Assembly (NCBI GenBank): GCA_945827465.1
Contig: CALZOH010000002.1
Span: 1-33,159 of the forward strand
DNA: 33,159 bases
DNA from: an uncultured Prevotellaceae bacterium
GTDB lineage: Bacteria > Bacteroidota > Bacteroidia > Bacteroidales > Bacteroidaceae
Reading direction: 5' to 3'
Shown: piece by piece, positions 23,398 through 32,451 of the stretch
How the letters are laid out: the number at the start of each line of letters is the position of its first letter
Position numbering within the stretch: position 1 is the stretch's first letter
Translations under genes and position numbers: made by a program
Notes under the pieces: generated by a model
Told to the model about the DNA's origin: nothing
What the model saw: only the letters and a program-made list of their open reading frames with translations
Database searches by the model: none

Positions 23398-24975
23398 TTA
23401 ATACTTCAGCGGATATTTCTCGCGGATGGGGTCGTCGTAGACCACTTGCAGGCGAGCTAGCTCCTTCATCATGCGCTTCGTAATCTTCTCGGTACCGGGT
23501 TGGCCGTAGATGTTGTGCATTTCCGAAGGATCTTTCTTCAGGTCGTAGAGCTCCCACTCGTCGATGTCGTTATAAAAATGAATCAACTTATAGCGTGAGT
23601 CGCGCACACCATAGTGACGCTTCACGGCGTGCTCGGCAGGATATTCGTAGAAGTGGTAGTAGAGCGACTTGCGCCAGTTTTTGGGATGCTCTCCCTTGAG
23701 GAGCGGCACGAGCGATACGCCCTGGATGTCGGACGGAATCTTGGCGCCGGCCAGTTCGAGGAAGGTGGGAGCGTAGTCAATGTTCTGCACCATTTCCTTA
23801 ATCACACCCTTGCCCTTAAAACCTTTTGGCGGGAGCATCACGAGCGGTGTGTTGAACGACTCTTCATACATGAAGCGCTTGTCGAACCATCCGTGTTCGC
23901 CCATGTAGAAGCCCTGGTCGGAGGTATAGACCACCAAGGTGTTCTCCAGCAATCCGGCCTTCTCCAGATAGTCGAGCAGGCGGCCCACATTGTCGTCGAC
24001 CGACTTCGTTACCTTGGCGTACTCGCGCATATAGCGTTGGAACTTAAACTCGGCCAGTTCCTTTCCTTGCAGATTGCTTTGGTAGAACTTGTTGGCAATC
24101 GGGTTGTAGAAGCGATACCAAGCCTCCTTGTCGGCTTCGTCCATGCGGCTCACCATATTCAGGTAGCTGCGGGTGAGGGGAGAGGTCTTGCCCTCCTGAT
24201 AGAGGTGCAGGTCGTAGATGGGGTCCATATCCTTAAAGATACTCATCTCCTGTTCGGCGGCGGCGCGGCGGTTGGCATAGTCATCATAGAAATTGGCCGG
24301 GATTTCAAAGGTCTTGTCTTCGTACTCATTGAGGTACTTCATTTCCGACATCCAGATGCGGTGACAGGCCTTGTGGTGCACAAAGATGGCAAAGGGCTGG
24401 TTCTTGTTGCGCTGGTTCTCCAGCCAGTCGATGCTCATGTCGGTAATCAGGTTGGTCACGTAACCGTGCTCGCGCACCCTTTTGCCGTCCATCGTAATGA
24501 AGTCGGGGTTGTAATACTCACCCTGTCCGGGCAGAATCTTCCAGTAGTCAAAGCCCGTGGGCGTGCTGTTGAGGTGATACTTGCCAATCATGGCCGTCTG
24601 ATAGCCCACCTTCTGCAAGAGTTTGGGCATCGTCTGCTGCGAACCGTCAAACACGCCGTGCTCATTGTTGGTAAACCCGTTCTTGTGACTGTGTTTGCCC
24701 GTAAGCATGCAGGCGCGGCTGGGGCCGGAGAGCGAGTTGGCCACAAAACTGTTGACAAACCTCACGCCGTCGTTGGCAATGCGGTCCAGGTTAGGAGTAG
24801 AAACGTAGCGATTGTCGTAGCAACTCATCATCTGGGCCGTGTGGTCGTCGGTCATGATGTACACAATGTTGTACTGCTTCTGCCCGTTTGTGGTTTGGGC
24901 CTTGCTCTCGGCAGAGTTCAGGGCCGCCAGTCCGATGGCAGGGAGCAGGATGGGGGAGTAAGAGGTCTTCTTCAT
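23398..24975 (-). CDS. S1 family sulfatase, serine-type formylglycine (probable GlcNAc-6-sulfatase-like)
   Basis: Removes sulfate esters from glycans. The 525-aa product has an N-terminal signal peptide (MKKTSYSPILLPAIGLAAL and on). Metal-binding TDDHTAQ lies near the start and the maturation signature is SGPSRACMLTG, with Ser83 at the position converted to formylglycine; a Ser site needs the radical-SAM maturase anSME, which is not in the window. Other motifs are GKYHL, YTSDQGFYMGEHGWFDKR and a C-terminal DUF4976-like part (YELYDLKKDPSE-type, here ELYDLKKDPSEMHN). The overall pattern recalls S1_11 enzymes, a subfamily guess. The frame opens further upstream, but the signal peptide fixes the ATG at 24975. 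It is probably co-transcribed with CotH, as no promoter is seen in the 70-base gap. Confidence 0.9.
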   Translation of the reverse strand: MKKTSYSPILLPAIGLAALNSAESKAQTTNGQKQYNIVYIMTDDHTAQMMSCYDNRYVSTPNLDRIANDGVRFVNSFVANSLSGPSRACMLTGKHSHKNGFTNNEHGVFDGSQQTMPKLLQKVGYQTAMIGKYHLNSTPTGFDYWKILPGQGEYYNPDFITMDGKRVREHGYVTNLITDMSIDWLENQRNKNQPFAIFVHHKACHRIWMSEMKYLNEYEDKTFEIPANFYDDYANRRAAAEQEMSIFKDMDPIYDLHLYQEGKTSPLTRSYLNMVSRMDEADKEAWYRFYNPIANKFYQSNLQGKELAEFKFQRYMREYAKVTKSVDDNVGRLLDYLEKAGLLENTLVVYTSDQGFYMGEHGWFDKRFMYEESFNTPLVMLPPKGFKGKGVIKEMVQNIDYAPTFLELAGAKIPSDIQGVSLVPLLKGEHPKNWRKSLYYHFYEYPAEHAVKRHYGVRDSRYKLIHFYNDIDEWELYDLKKDPSEMHNIYGQPGTEKITKRMMKELARLQVVYDDPIREKYPLKY

Positions 24976-25045
24976 AAATAGAAAATATAATTGAATGATT
25001 ATTGAATTAAGAATTGTCGTTGTCAGTTTGGAGTGGGGCAGGGGG

Positions 25046-27046
25046 CTACTTCTTTTCAAACTTGGCCGAATGCGTCCGTCCGCCGTACTGCCAGCTCACC
25101 AGGTAGATGCCCCGCGCCAGCTGCCGGGTCGAGAAGGCTTCGTCGGCCTGGAAGGAGCCGACCCTCCGGCCGTCGAGCGTGAACACGCGGGCCTCGAAGC
25201 GGAGTCGGCCGAGGTCGGGCGCAATGAAGTGCACTTCCTGCTGTGCAGGATGGAACATCAGCGCATATTCCTCCGCCTCTTCGGGCAGAGCCCGGATGGC
25301 GTCGGGCTGGTTCACCACGGGCCCGGCCTTCTCAAAATACCAAAGGCGGTTGCCTGAGGTGGCATCGAGCTGGTTGCTGGTGAAGCTGATGATGGGATTA
25401 TCGTTTCGGCTGTATCCCCCTTTGTTGATGGCAATCCGGCCGGTCGCAAGGTTGGCCAGGTTGCAGTAGCCCGTCGAGGGATTGCGCACGATGTCCCACA
25501 GCTGCCGCTCGTCGCTCGGGTCGGGCTCGGCCACGGTGAGGTGACTGCTGCTTGCCGTCTGGGTGAGGTCGGCAAGGGCCAGCCCGCTCTCGCGGTTCAC
25601 AAACAGGTAGTGGTCGTCCACCGGCAGGATGCGCCATTGCTGCGAGAGGCGTTCGGCCGTCTCCATGTACAGACAGACGTAGGGCACGTTGTAGATGGTC
25701 GAAGCGCTGCACACATCCATCAGGCCGTTGGCGATGTTCATATTATAGATGCGGTAATACGATGCCGTGTCGCATTCAAAGGGAGAAATATACCTGAAAG
25801 CCCGCTTCAGGTAATCGTTGTGGTCGCGGATAAAAGTCTTCAGGTCGTCGATGTACTCGTCGTAAGTGCTGAAGAGCTTGATTTCTTCGTAATAGCGTTG
25901 GCGGATGTTCCACACCTTGTAGTTTTCTTCCTGCGACTTCTCGAGGAGTCGGGCCAGAGAGTCAACCTTCTCAATCATGAAGTCGGTGAGTCCGCGGTTG
26001 TAGGCATCGGCGTAAGTCTGGGCCACCGACTTCGTAAACCATTCGTCCTGGCGCATGCGGGTGAGCCACACTTTCATCATCGTGTCGCCATAACCCACGT
26101 CGATCATGAGCTTTTGGCTCACGTCGCCTTTCCGCGTCGTATTGTTAAACGAGATATCGTTGTCCCACAGCGGTCCGAAGTAGAGGGCCGGGTCGTTGCG
26201 GTCTTTGTAGAAGTAAGTACTGTAGAAGCCGTCGGGATTAGCCGCAATTTCATTGGCCAGATACCAGGCGAAAAGGCTGGTGGAGTCGACGTAACGGCGA
26301 TAACCCAATTTGGCGTCGCCAAACTTCTCGCTGTAGAGGCTGTTCTCAAAACCGGCAATGTAGTTCTTGATATATTTCAGTTGGCGGTTGCCGATGGAAT
26401 CGCTCGGTTCGTGAATGCGCACCAACACATTGTGCGACGTGGTGAAGTAAGGGTCGCTGCTGTCGTAATTACCCGTCGCCTCAAGCAGGTATCCGCCGCT
26501 CACGTCGGTGATGTTGTCGGTCACCTGGTAGACTTGCTCGTAGATGTCGACCCTTTGCGGACGGATGTCAATCTGGTCCGATACCTGGTAAGTTCCCTTG
26601 TATTTATTGTTCAGGTAGAAGTCCACAAATTCGGCGGCAGGATTAAACTTCAATCCCAAGAAGGCTCCCACCTCCGAAGCCAGTGCATTCCTGATCATGG
26701 CTTTGTCGGCGCAGTTGGCCAGCAGTGTCCAGCTGCGTGCCTTCGCGTGGTCGCTGCCCAACAGGCGTTTTTTCTTCTGCAGTTTGATACGATAGGGCTT
26801 CTTGGCCATGCCCCACGTGGAGTTTCCGCGTCCGCGAATCTGGATGGAATCATAAACGGCCGTACCCTTTTCGTCCACCCACACCAAGCGGGCGTAGATA
26901 TAGTTCTCCTTGCTCGTAATGCCGGCCCCGCTATACGTGTTGACGTAAACGCTGGGCAGATTGGTTAGTTGCCGGTATTCCTGGGCGAAGGCCGCCGAGG
27001 TGATGAGCAACCAAGTGAATAATAATGATAGCAATCTTCTCTTCAT
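25046..27046 (-). CDS. CotH kinase family protein with ricin-like domain and T9SS-type C-terminal domain
   Basis: A 666-aa secreted protein. After a signal peptide (about 1-21) comes a CotH domain (about 60-400) with the hallmark RGRGNSTWG, KKPYRIKL and the later LWDNDISF. Bacterial CotH proteins are atypical protein kinases acting on exported targets. A ricin/beta-trefoil-like lectin part (about 435-575) shows repeated QxW-type motifs (SQQWRI, RQLWDI, NRLWYF). The last roughly 75 residues (VFTLDGRRVGSF, LARGIYLVSW, AKFEKK) match the Por/type IX secretion C-terminal sorting domain. It would therefore be exported through the outer membrane. It follows the DUF4294 gene by 8 bases and precedes the sulfatase. 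Confidence 0.88.
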   Translation of the reverse strand: MKRRLLSLLFTWLLITSAAFAQEYRQLTNLPSVYVNTYSGAGITSKENYIYARLVWVDEKGTAVYDSIQIRGRGNSTWGMAKKPYRIKLQKKKRLLGSDHAKARSWTLLANCADKAMIRNALASEVGAFLGLKFNPAAEFVDFYLNNKYKGTYQVSDQIDIRPQRVDIYEQVYQVTDNITDVSGGYLLEATGNYDSSDPYFTTSHNVLVRIHEPSDSIGNRQLKYIKNYIAGFENSLYSEKFGDAKLGYRRYVDSTSLFAWYLANEIAANPDGFYSTYFYKDRNDPALYFGPLWDNDISFNNTTRKGDVSQKLMIDVGYGDTMMKVWLTRMRQDEWFTKSVAQTYADAYNRGLTDFMIEKVDSLARLLEKSQEENYKVWNIRQRYYEEIKLFSTYDEYIDDLKTFIRDHNDYLKRAFRYISPFECDTASYYRIYNMNIANGLMDVCSASTIYNVPYVCLYMETAERLSQQWRILPVDDHYLFVNRESGLALADLTQTASSSHLTVAEPDPSDERQLWDIVRNPSTGYCNLANLATGRIAINKGGYSRNDNPIISFTSNQLDATSGNRLWYFEKAGPVVNQPDAIRALPEEAEEYALMFHPAQQEVHFIAPDLGRLRFEARVFTLDGRRVGSFQADEAFSTRQLARGIYLVSWQYGGRTHSAKFEKK

Positions 27047-27054
27047 ACTGTTTG

Positions 27055-27678
27055 TTAGATTTGTCCGCTTTCAACCATTCTGACAATGCGCTCGGTGAAT
27101 TTGTCATCGCCCTCGGGGTCGTAATGCTTGGTCAGACTATTGCCGAAAAGGCCGGCCATCACTTGATAAATACTGGCCTTGAGCGGACCTAAAAAGGCGC
27201 GAACCATTTCGTAAGAAGTTTGTCCGCATTCGCGGTCGATGAGCTTCACCAACAATTTGCCCTGAGAGCGCGACAGCTTGCGCACCACCGGCGTGTATTG
27301 TTCCTTGATGCCTTTTTCGACCAGGGCAATATGTTGCTTCTTTCTCTTCTCGTCAGGAAGCGTCGCCAGGTAGTCATGGGTTTCAATCAGCGTGGTTCTC
27401 ACCAGTTGGGCGTAGGGGAATACATATTTGATGTTTTTCACCATGCGGTTGTAGCGTTCGCGCTCTTTCTCGTTCTTGAACACCATCGGCGGGTAACGGT
27501 AGAAGGTGTGCAACCTGACGTTAGGAATGCTGTCACCCTCATAGTAAGCGCGGTCGACGTGGACGTAAACACCCACCTGCAGCGTGTCGTTCTTGGGCAC
27601 ATTGTCGTCACCTTCCGCCTTACAAGTAAGGGCGGAAAAGAGCAGACAGACTATCAGAAGCCACCGGGGTTGATACAT
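27055..27678 (-). CDS. DUF4294 family exported protein
   Basis: A 207-aa Bacteroidetes-specific protein of unknown function. A signal peptide (MYQPRWLLIVCLLFSALTCKA) is followed by a beta-rich start (VGVYVHVDRAYYEGDSIPNV) and a helical domain with RYNRMVKNIKYVFPYAQLVR and DRECGQTSYEMVR, typical of DUF4294. It is probably periplasmic. It has its own promoter element upstream and heads a minus-strand unit with the CotH protein (8-base gap) and probably the sulfatase. Confidence 0.85.
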   Translation of the reverse strand: MYQPRWLLIVCLLFSALTCKAEGDDNVPKNDTLQVGVYVHVDRAYYEGDSIPNVRLHTFYRYPPMVFKNEKERERYNRMVKNIKYVFPYAQLVRTTLIETHDYLATLPDEKRKKQHIALVEKGIKEQYTPVVRKLSRSQGKLLVKLIDRECGQTSYEMVRAFLGPLKASIYQVMAGLFGNSLTKHYDPEGDDKFTERIVRMVESGQI

Positions 27679-27711
27679 ACGTAAAGTTTTCTAAAATCAG
27701 GGATGGTGCGG

Positions 27712-27719
27712 CAAAGTTA
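27712..27719 (-). promoter_or_regulatory. Promoter -7 element for the DUF4294-CotH-sulfatase unit
   Basis: TAACTTTG on the minus strand (TAnnTTTG), 33 bases before the ATG at 27678. Confidence 0.6.
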
Positions 27720-27823
27720 ATGGAAAAGTTTTATTGCAGTGGAAAGCAGACTGTTTTTTTATGAATCAATAATGTAAATAAGGATTTTAAGCGGGATGAG
27801 CGGTAAGGGTCGATATTTATCTT

Positions 27824-27831
27824 TACTTTTG
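27824..27831 (+). promoter_or_regulatory. Promoter -7 element for the exonuclease/phosphatase gene
   Basis: TACTTTTG (TAnnTTTG), 30 bases before the ATG at 27862, divergent from the DUF4294 promoter. Confidence 0.55.
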
Positions 27832-27861
27832 CACCATTCAAACTGACAAAGAAGATTAACG

Positions 27862-28869
27862 ATGAAAAGAAAAGATGCTTTACTTCCGCTGGGCGCTCTT
27901 GGGCAGCGCATGGCGATAATGGTGTTGTTGATGTTGGGTCTCTCGCTCCAGGGGCAAGCCTCGGGCAAGGATGGAGCCAAACCCAAGAAGGGATTCCGAC
28001 TGCTGTATTGGAACATACAAAACGGAATGTGGTGTGGACAAGACGATAACTATGCTTCCTTCGTGAAATGGGTGAAAGAGCAGCGCCCCGACGTCTGCGT
28101 ATGGTGTGAGGCGCAAACCATCTATTATTCCGGAACGGCCAAGGCGATGAAAAAGGAAGAGCGCTATCTGCCCGACCATTGGGCAGAGCTGGCTCGACGC
28201 TATGGCCATAAGTATTGGTATATCGGCGGCTATCGCGACAATTATCCGCAGGTCATCACCTCGCGTTATCCCATTGAAAACGTGGAACGCATCACCGGCA
28301 ATGCCGACACCACCGTGATGCACGGTGCCGGATGGGCCACGATAGAAGTGCGCAAGCAGAAGATCAATATTGTCACCCTTCACACCTGGCCGCAGGCCTA
28401 TGCTCCCAATGCCAAGGACCGCGAACTGAGCAAGCAGCGCAACGAAGGCTCTCAATATCGCAAAAAAGAAGTGGAGTATATCTATCGTCACACCTTGGGC
28501 AAGCAGCCCGGTCGCGAGCAAGAATATTGGATGATGATGGGCGACTTCAATTCGCGTTCGCCTCTCGACAACAAGGTATATAATTATACGCTCGACAGTC
28601 CGAACTTCTGGGTGCATCATTACATCTTGGGCAATACGCCCTACATTGACGCGGTGGCTCACCAGCATCCCGGAGAGTTCTTCTCGTCAACCGGTTCCAA
28701 TTCGCGCATCGATTTCGTCTACTGCACACCTTCGCTCTATGAATGCGTGACAAGGGCTGAAATCATTACCGACGATTATACCCGTCCGCGCAGGGATGAG
28801 CAAAAGTTGTCGAACTTCTGGCACCCTTCCGACCATCTTCCGATTCTTGTTGACTTTGAGTTGAAGTAA
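27862..28869 (+). CDS. Exported endonuclease/exonuclease/phosphatase family protein
   Basis: A 335-aa member of the EEP (DNase I/sphingomyelinase-like) fold. An N-terminal hydrophobic segment (MAIMVLLMLGLSLQGQASG, after 16 residues) is a likely signal peptide. Active-site motifs appear in family order: YWNIQNG near residue 50, MMGDFNSRS in the middle and WHPSDHLPILVDF at the end (general base His with Asp). Metal-dependent hydrolysis of phosphodiesters is predicted; the substrate (nucleic acid, phospholipid or sugar phosphate) cannot be told. It is a single-gene unit ending in a bidirectional terminator shared with the dcp-like gene. Confidence 0.9.
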   Translation: MKRKDALLPLGALGQRMAIMVLLMLGLSLQGQASGKDGAKPKKGFRLLYWNIQNGMWCGQDDNYASFVKWVKEQRPDVCVWCEAQTIYYSGTAKAMKKEERYLPDHWAELARRYGHKYWYIGGYRDNYPQVITSRYPIENVERITGNADTTVMHGAGWATIEVRKQKINIVTLHTWPQAYAPNAKDRELSKQRNEGSQYRKKEVEYIYRHTLGKQPGREQEYWMMMGDFNSRSPLDNKVYNYTLDSPNFWVHHYILGNTPYIDAVAHQHPGEFFSSTGSNSRIDFVYCTPSLYECVTRAEIITDDYTRPRRDEQKLSNFWHPSDHLPILVDFELK

Positions 28870-28895
28870 CGGTCAGCCGATAGTTCTCCTATCCA

Positions 28896-28936
28896 AAACA
28901 TCCCCCAACGTTCTTGCGAATGGTTGGGGGATGTTT
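28896..28936. terminator. Bidirectional terminator between the EEP gene and the M3 peptidase gene
   Basis: AAACATCCCCCAAC / GTTGGGGGATGTTT, perfect 14-bp arms with a 13-base loop, between converging genes. Confidence 0.9.
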
Positions 28937-28957
28937 GATGAATGACAACTGCTGAGT

Positions 28958-31066
28958 TTAGATGAGTCCGCGGTTTTTCAGCAGAGCGTCTACGTTGGGC
29001 TTGCGTCCTCTGAAGTTAATGTAAAGCTTCATGGGGTCTTCGCTGTCGCCCGGTTCCAGGATGTTCTTGCGATAACTTTCGGCCGTTTCCGGGTCGAAGA
29101 TGCCTTTTTCCTTGAAGAGTTCAAAGCCGTCGGCATCGAGCACTTCGGCCCACATATAGGTGTAGTAGCCGGCTGCGTAGTGGCTGCTTTCAAAGATGTG
29201 GCGGAAGTAAGGACTGCGGTAGCGATAAGTGATTTCGGCCGGCAGACCAATCTTTTCGGCAATTTGCTTTTCAAACTTGCGGATGTCGATGTCGTGCATG
29301 GCGGGCATCGGTGTTTTGTGCCATTCGATGTCGAGCAGTGAAGCGGCAATGTATTCCACCGTGGCAAAACCCTGGCCGCACTTGCTGGAAGCTTCAAGCT
29401 TTTGAATCAGGCTGTCGGGAATCACTTCGCCGGTTTGATAGTGCAGGGCATAGTTCTTGAGCACTTCCGGCTCCATGGCCCAGTGTTCGTCAATCTGTGA
29501 AGCCAATTCAACGAAGTCGCGGTCAACATTGGTACCCGACTGACCGCGGTATTCGGCCGTGGTGAGCATTCCTTGCAGGCCGTGACCGAATTCGTGGAAT
29601 GCGGTGAGCACTTCATCTACCGTGAGGAGCGAAGGAGTGTCTTTAGAGGGCTTGGTGAAGTTGCCTACATTGAAGATGATGGGGCGTTCGTTGGCGCCTT
29701 GGTAGTTATACTCGCCTTTGAACTCGCTCATCCAAGCGCCCTGCGACTTGGTGGCGCGGGGGAAGTAGTCGGTCATAAACACGGCTACGTGCTTGCCGTC
29801 CTTGTCCTTCACTTCATAAACGGTTACTTCCGGATTATACTTGGGAGCGTCGGGCAGTTCGGTGAAGGTGATGCCGTAGAGGCGGTTGGCGATGTAGAAA
29901 AGACCATTCTTTACGACGTTCTCTAACTTGAAGTAGGGGCGAACATCATTTTCAGACAAGTTGAACTTGTGGGCTTTGAGCTTCTCGATGTAATAATAGT
30001 AGTCCCAGGGTTGAATGTCGAAACCGGCCAGTTCCTTCATTTCGGCCACTTCTTGCTTTACCTTGTTGACAGCGGGTTTCCAAACCTGGTAGAGCAGGTT
30101 CTCGGCTGCTTCGGGAGTTTTGGCCATCACTTTGTCCATCATATAAGCGGCAAAGTTGTCGAAACCGAGCATCTGGGCCTTCTTTTGGCGGAGGCGCAAG
30201 AGTTCGTTGATGTTTTTGGAGTTGTCAAACTCATTGCCGTTGCTGCAAATGGAAGTATAGGTGAGGTAGATTCTTTCTCTCAGGCCGCGGTTCTCGGCGT
30301 TGGTGAGAATGCTGAGGCGGTTGGTGGAGTTAACGGTAAATACCCACTTGCCCTCTTTGCCTCTGTTCTTGGCTTCGGCAGCAGCGTTCTCAATGATGGC
30401 GGCGTCGAGTCCGGCCAACTCTTCTTCAGAGTCCACCACTACTTCAGTGGCGTTGATGTCTTTCAACACGTTGTTGCCGAACGAGAGTTCAAGGGCGGCA
30501 AGGCGTTGGTTGATTTGGCGCAGTGTGTCTTGCTGCTGGTCGGTGAGCAGTGCACCGCTTCTCACGAGGTTCTTGTAGTAGTCGTCAAGCAAGCGCTCCT
30601 GAGCCGTGTTGAGATTCAGTTCCGCTTTCTTGTCATAAACCTGCTTGATGCGTTCAAAGAGTTTTTTGTTAAGGGCTACCTCGTCGCTGTGAGCCGTGAT
30701 GAGCGGTTGGGCTTCTTCCGTGATTTTCTGCATTTCGTCCGTGTTGTCGCTGCTGTTCAAGGCAAAGAGCACGGTGCTGACTTTGTTGAGCAATTGTCCG
30801 GCGTTGTCGAGTGCCAAAATGGTGTTTTCAAAGTTGGCTTCATCCGGATTGTTCAAGATGGAGTCGATCTCCTGATTGTGGGCTTCGATGCCGGCCTTGA
30901 TGGCGGGGATGTAATGTTCGTACTTGATGTTGGCGAAATCAGGAATGTCAAACTCGTTGGGATATTCCGTGAGGAAAGGGTTGGCGGTTTCCGTAGTTTT
31001 AGGTCCGCAACTGATGGCAAATGCTAATGTTCCTGCCATAATGGGTAAGATAAATGATTTTTTCAT
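28958..31066 (-). CDS. dcp: Peptidyl-dipeptidase Dcp-like M3 family lipoprotein
   Basis: A zinc metallopeptidase that removes C-terminal dipeptides from peptides. It is 702 aa, close to E. coli Dcp. It starts with a lipoprotein signal (MKKSFILPIMAGTLAFAISC, Cys20), so it sits in the periplasm or outer membrane rather than the cytoplasm. The M3 motif HEFGH is at 491-495 in FHEFGHGLQG, with a downstream Glu ligand region (ASQIDEHWAMEPE). A TTG-initiated extension up to 31111 exists, but the ATG at 31066 gives the lipobox. It follows the SGNH hydrolase gene by 22 bases and is probably co-transcribed with it. A role in using peptides as a carbon or nitrogen source is inferred. Confidence 0.93.
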   Translation of the reverse strand: MKKSFILPIMAGTLAFAISCGPKTTETANPFLTEYPNEFDIPDFANIKYEHYIPAIKAGIEAHNQEIDSILNNPDEANFENTILALDNAGQLLNKVSTVLFALNSSDNTDEMQKITEEAQPLITAHSDEVALNKKLFERIKQVYDKKAELNLNTAQERLLDDYYKNLVRSGALLTDQQQDTLRQINQRLAALELSFGNNVLKDINATEVVVDSEEELAGLDAAIIENAAAEAKNRGKEGKWVFTVNSTNRLSILTNAENRGLRERIYLTYTSICSNGNEFDNSKNINELLRLRQKKAQMLGFDNFAAYMMDKVMAKTPEAAENLLYQVWKPAVNKVKQEVAEMKELAGFDIQPWDYYYYIEKLKAHKFNLSENDVRPYFKLENVVKNGLFYIANRLYGITFTELPDAPKYNPEVTVYEVKDKDGKHVAVFMTDYFPRATKSQGAWMSEFKGEYNYQGANERPIIFNVGNFTKPSKDTPSLLTVDEVLTAFHEFGHGLQGMLTTAEYRGQSGTNVDRDFVELASQIDEHWAMEPEVLKNYALHYQTGEVIPDSLIQKLEASSKCGQGFATVEYIAASLLDIEWHKTPMPAMHDIDIRKFEKQIAEKIGLPAEITYRYRSPYFRHIFESSHYAAGYYTYMWAEVLDADGFELFKEKGIFDPETAESYRKNILEPGDSEDPMKLYINFRGRKPNVDALLKNRGLI

Positions 31067-31088
31067 TCTGGATAATATAGTTTGTATT

Positions 31089-31934
31089 TCAATATTTGTA
31101 GGGAGTGCCAATGAAGCCCACTTGTTGGAAGTCTTCCGGCTGCTGTTCGATAATCCAATTGATGTAGGTCATAAACATCCAGGCTGTGTATTCGTAGCCC
31201 ATGGCGTTCATGTGTCCGCCCAAGAATAATTTCTTTCGGAACTCGGTACCTTCTTTATATAAAGGAGCGGCGTACTTGGCCAAGTCGATGATGTAAACGC
31301 CATCGAAGAGGGTTGCCATCTTGCGAATGGCTTGGTTGTAGTTCTCGGTGGCTTTATCTTCCTTGCGTCCGGGATTGGTCACCAAGAAGATTTTCGAGTC
31401 GGGCGAAATGCTTCTGACGCGCTGGATGATTCCTCCGTAGTTGCCTGAGTAGGTGTCTGCGTTTTTGTTGAAGTCGTCTTTGCAAATATCCTTCTCGGGA
31501 TCGCCCACTGCGACCTTTTGGTTCTGGTCGTTCACTCCGAGGGCTATGATGTAAGCCTGCTTCGGACTTGCCTTGGCATCAATGTTGTGATTGCGGTTGG
31601 AGGGTTGATCCCAAAAGTGGCTGATCCACCCCTTGGCCGTTTCGCCTCCTTGAGAGTAGTTATCGCCTTTCACGCCCATGGCGGCACACATGCGCTGTCC
31701 CCAAGAGTAGTCGTAGAAGTCATGATAACCTTTCTTCCCGTTTTTGTCGCGGCTTTCGTGTTCACCGCTGGCCAAGGAGTCACCGATGAATCCCCATGAA
31801 TGGAAAATACTGCAAAAACCCGGATTGGAGCTGACGTGAGCCAAGGGGTTGAGGGTGTTGTCAATGGTTTCGCCCTGAATGAAGGGTGTTAAGAGGGAGA
31901 AAAACGTCATGAGAAGCAATTTTAGTCTCAACAT
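31089..31934 (-). CDS. Secreted SGNH/GDSL hydrolase
   Basis: A 281-aa exported esterase-like protein. After a signal peptide (about 1-20) the SGNH blocks are seen in order: block I GFIGDSLASGEHES with nucleophile Ser53, a Gly in block II (NYSQGGETAKGW), block III ALGVNDQNQ, and block V GGHMNAMGYEYTA with the catalytic His. Such proteins deacetylate glycans or act as lipases/acylesterases; the substrate is not predictable. It is first in a minus-strand unit with the M3 peptidase. Its promoter element lies about 140 bases upstream, leaving a long 5' leader. Confidence 0.85.
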   Translation of the reverse strand: MLRLKLLLMTFFSLLTPFIQGETIDNTLNPLAHVSSNPGFCSIFHSWGFIGDSLASGEHESRDKNGKKGYHDFYDYSWGQRMCAAMGVKGDNYSQGGETAKGWISHFWDQPSNRNHNIDAKASPKQAYIIALGVNDQNQKVAVGDPEKDICKDDFNKNADTYSGNYGGIIQRVRSISPDSKIFLVTNPGRKEDKATENYNQAIRKMATLFDGVYIIDLAKYAAPLYKEGTEFRKKLFLGGHMNAMGYEYTAWMFMTYINWIIEQQPEDFQQVGFIGTPYKY

Positions 31935-32071
31935 AGTGATGGAATATTGATAGAACGAAATAAACGCTATCCAGACAAGGAACTTTCCGATTGTCTAAGG
32001 GTGCAACGACTTTCGATTGAATGTTCAATGTCAGCGAATAGTTATTATGAAAGTTTGCTTGATTTCGTTGG

Positions 32072-32079
32072 CAAAGTTA
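32072..32079 (-). promoter_or_regulatory. Promoter -7 element for the SGNH hydrolase-dcp unit
   Basis: TAACTTTG on the minus strand (TAnnTTTG). The ATG at 31934 is about 140 bases away, so the mRNA would carry a leader of roughly 130 bases; no known riboswitch is evident in it. Confidence 0.55.
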
Positions 32080-32125
32080 ATGCAAACCAAGCGAAATGAG
32101 CGAGAAATACCTTGTCTTTTTCTCA

Positions 32126-32161
32126 AAAGGGACGCTATTCGGAGTTGAGTAGCGTCCCTTT
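32126..32161 (-). terminator. Terminator after pspC-like gene
   Basis: AAAGGGACGCTA / TAGCGTCCCTTT, perfect 12-bp arms with a 12-base loop, 47 bases past the PspC stop, followed by TTTT on the minus strand. Confidence 0.8.
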
Positions 32162-32207
32162 AGTAGTTTCATCTCCGACTTGAGTATGCACCGGGATGTA
32201 GTTCTTG

Positions 32208-32396
32208 TTAATCATTATTGGGCATAATCAGGCATAGGATGATGTAGGCCACTATGCTTGGGATGATTGCCGTGAAGCAGGCGATGAGTGTGTAAGCGAC
32301 TCTTACAAGCGTGGGGTCAATGTCGAAGTAATCGGCAATTCCTCCACAGACGCCCGCAATCTTTTTGTTGGGGCTTTTGGTCAGTTTCTTTTCCAT
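32208..32396 (-). CDS. PspC domain protein
   Basis: A 62-aa single-domain PspC protein. The sequence KSPNKKIAGVCGGIADYFDI followed by DPTLVRVAY and a hydrophobic helix (about 30-58) is the family core. PspC members sit in the inner membrane and, in E. coli, regulate the phage-shock response; short stand-alone versions in Bacteroidetes are of unknown function. The ATG at 32396 (MEKKLTKSP) is preferred over an open extension to 32435. It lies 55 bases downstream of the DUF486 gene and is probably co-transcribed with it. Confidence 0.9.
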   Translation of the reverse strand: MEKKLTKSPNKKIAGVCGGIADYFDIDPTLVRVAYTLIACFTAIIPSIVAYIILCLIMPNND

Positions 32397-32451
32397 ATTT
32401 GTCGATTTGATGTGTGAGAACAAATGGGTGGTCAAGAGTGCGTAGCTATGT

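Noticed and set aside
23614-26968. Long plus-strand open frames opposite the sulfatase and CotH genes
   Set aside because: They arise from GC-rich codon use of the minus-strand genes; translations are Val/His-rich without domains.
29969-31027. Plus-strand open frame opposite the M3 peptidase
   Set aside because: The minus strand has an intact 702-aa M3 peptidase with HEFGH; the opposite frame has no motif.
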